64,000 nucleotides of DNA from Flavobacterium ardleyense (GTDB lineage Bacteria > Bacteroidota > Bacteroidia > Flavobacteriales > Flavobacteriaceae): contig NZ_CP137891.1 in NCBI RefSeq assembly GCF_033547075.1, positions 434,001 to 498,000 of the forward strand, read 5' to 3'. Positions 62,738 to 64,000 of this stretch are shown here, piece by piece (position 1 is the first letter of the stretch; each line of letters opens with the position of its first letter). Position numbers and translations under genes: made by a program. Below the pieces are notes generated by a model. It saw nothing but the letters and a program-made list of their open reading frames with translations, was not told the origin of the DNA and did not search any database.

Positions 62738-63237
62738 TATACTTAACCGAAAGTTTAAATTCAAACCACAGAAAAAAAGAATTTTCTTCTGGCAATGATA
62801 TGCTTGATAATTATTTTCGGAATCAGGCAAGTCAAGATATAAAGCGGAAACTATCCGCTTGTTTTGTACTCAACGACGAAGTTTCAAATTTGATTAAAGG
62901 TTTTTATACTTTGGCAAATAATAGCATAACACAAGATTTGATTCCGCAAGAATTTCAAAAAAAACTTCCTTTTTCTTATAAATCTATTCCTACAACTTTA
63001 TTGGGGCGATTAGCAATTGATAAAAGATTTCAAAAGCAAGGAGTCGGAAAACTTCTCTTAGTCGATGCATTAAATCGTAGTTACGAAATTTCAAAATCCA
63101 TCGGTTCATTTGCAGTTATCGTTGATCCAATCGATAATGATGCAGAAAACTTTTACGACAAGTATGGTTTCATAAAATTACCCGACAGCGGAAAAATGTT
63201 TTTACCGATGAATACAATTAAGACTTTATTTGAATAG
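62734..63237 (+). CDS. GNAT-family toxin (TacT-like tRNA acetyltransferase)
   Basis: A 167-residue acetyltransferase. The acetyl-CoA motif A is LLGRLAIDKRFQKQGVGKLLLVDALNRS (about 89-116, with QGVGKLL), and the conserved C-terminal Tyr is in FYDKYGFIKLPDS. With a DUF1778 partner upstream, it fits the TacAT/AtaRT type of toxin that acetylates charged tRNA and blocks translation. The target is family-based inference. Confidence 0.88.
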   Translation: MIYLTESLNSNHRKKEFSSGNDMLDNYFRNQASQDIKRKLSACFVLNDEVSNLIKGFYTLANNSITQDLIPQEFQKKLPFSYKSIPTTLLGRLAIDKRFQKQGVGKLLLVDALNRSYEISKSIGSFAVIVDPIDNDAENFYDKYGFIKLPDSGKMFLPMNTIKTLFE

Positions 63238-63452
63238 GCAATTTTAAAACACCTTTTGCTGACAAGGAATTTTTACCTTTTTACAACTGATATTGAGTAT
63301 CTAATTAAGATGCTTCGTCAGTTCGCTTTGCTCGTACCTTCATTTGTTAGGATGACAAATTTACGAGTATGGTTTGCGGAAAAAGGTAATTCTCAACTTT
63401 TATTTTTATCCCCAATCTTATTGGAACTTTTCAATTCATATTCGCAAGATTT

Positions 63453-63616
63453 GTCATTTCGACGAAGGAGAAATCACATAAAGTAAGTCTTCGAGTGCTT
63501 CACTCGATTGTTAATTTTAATAAAATGTATTGTTCTTTTAAAAGTACTTAAGCTTTGTATTATGTGATTTGCTTCGCCAATTCGCTTTGCTCGGGTCTCC
63601 CTTAGGTCGAAATGAC
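63453..63616. repeat. MITE-like element, copy 3
   Basis: Length 164, same boundaries as copy 1 (GTCATTTCGACGAAGGAGAA at left, GGTCGAAATGAC at right) and a core matching copy 2, including TTCTTTTAAAAGTACTTAAG. Confidence 0.75.
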
Positions 63617-63788
63617 AAGTTTGCGAACGTACTTAGTTACTATTTCATCTGAAATAAAAAATTATTTACCGTTTTACTGCTAAAACTTAGTCCCTAATGA
63701 GATCCTTCCTTCGTCAGGATGACAAGTTTGCGCGCAAGGCTTACGATTGATCACGATCAGCCATCCAAAATAAATTCGGTGAAAGCCA

Positions 63789-63826
63789 AAAAAAATCAGC
63801 TGCAGAAAACTTCCACAGCTGATTCT
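63789..63826 (-). terminator. Terminator for the partial gene at the right edge
   Basis: AATCAGCTG pairs with CAGCTGATT (9 bp) and a T run follows on the minus strand. Confidence 0.65.
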
Positions 63827-63894
63827 ATATTTCAAACTTTCCTTAACGCAAACTCTCCCTCTCCTTTACAATAGTCTATCATCCAAGGTTCTAG

Positions 63895-63926
63895 CTCCCC
63901 CTCCTTCGGAGGGGGATGGGGGGAGG
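63895..63926. repeat. Solo 32-bp G/C-rich repeat
   Basis: An inverted copy of the leuS-element end repeat (two mismatches), just downstream of the stop codon of the partial gene at the window edge. Confidence 0.85.
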
Positions 63927-63943
63927 ATGGGCTGGGGTGAGGA

Positions 63944-64000
63944 TTATCCTTTCAATAATCCATCCAAAACCTGCACCAATCTCGGCTCTGAAGGTCTTGG
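63944..64000 (-). CDS. 3' end of a gene entering from the right (unidentified)
   Basis: Eighteen codons and a TAA on the minus strand, reading PRPSEPRLVQVLDGLLKG. A terminator follows downstream. Too short to name. Confidence 0.5.
   Translation of the reverse strand, partial: PRPSEPRLVQVLDGLLKG

Larger units (their letters stand above)
63238..63943. other. Gene-free repeat region right of the toxin-antitoxin pair
   Basis: It contains a third MITE-like copy, half-sites near 63309-63357 (ATGCTTCGTCAGTTCGCTTT) and 63694-63725 (ATGAGATCCTTCCTTCGTCA), a terminator and a solo 32-bp G/C-rich repeat. A 76-codon frame across the repeats is not credible. Confidence 0.7.

Noticed and set aside
63256..63486. 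A 76-codon open frame after the GNAT toxin gene
   Set aside because: It overlaps repeat half-elements and ends inside MITE copy 3; its residues come from the repeat sequence.

Overview
The window looks like chromosome of a low-GC member of the Flavobacteriaceae, most likely Flavobacterium or a close relative. The grounds are a TonB-dependent outer-membrane receptor with an N-terminal carboxypeptidase-like domain, two proteins with type IX secretion C-terminal domains, lipoproteins and short conserved families typical of Bacteroidetes (DUF4296, DUF4271, DUF3098, DUF4298), and many TAnnTTTG -7 promoter elements of the Bacteroidetes primary sigma factor. No rRNA, tRNA or CRISPR array was recognised.

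Layout: 0-9.5 kb holds the 5' part of trmB, a glycosyltransferase, a PhoB/PhoR-like two-component pair, a TonB receptor, a surface lipoprotein and two T9SS cargo proteins. 9.6-18.2 kb is a branched-chain amino acid region on the minus strand, in transcription order: Ile-rich leader peptide and terminator, a DUF3050 gene, two more tandem Ile-rich leader/terminator units, then ilvE-ilvD-ilvB-ilvN-ilvC-ilvA. 18.5-24 kb holds Hsp20, DUF1569, a membrane protein, a secreted HExxH protein and a LuxE-like enzyme whose 3' end was hit by an IS3-family element (24.05-25.44 kb). 25.5-36.8 kb is mostly housekeeping: tyrS, an epimerase, a DPM1-like transferase with dihydroorotase and DUF4296, DUF4271 with hemD, pckA, DUF423, a saccharopine-dehydrogenase-like protein and a YugP-like peptidase.

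leuS (36.9-40.35 kb) carries an in-frame insertion of a DUF559 nuclease-like domain bounded by near-perfect 32-bp G/C-rich inverted repeats. ftsX-DUF3098-uppP-truB follows as a tight operon. 43-49 kb is a small accessory region of secreted proteins, a NlpC/P60-like hydrolase, a second IS3-family element inside an older tandem duplication, and an aspartyl protease. Then come sucA/sucB, a polyprenyl synthase and a TetR-TolC-HlyD-RND efflux operon. The right end holds a DUF1778/GNAT toxin-antitoxin pair between copies of a ~165-bp MITE-like repeat.

The most notable items are the three serial isoleucine-rich attenuators that link a DUF3050 gene to the ilv operon, the nuclease domain embedded in leucyl-tRNA synthetase with its inverted repeats (solo copies lie elsewhere in the window), and several families of dispersed repeats, some inside operons and some inside genes.
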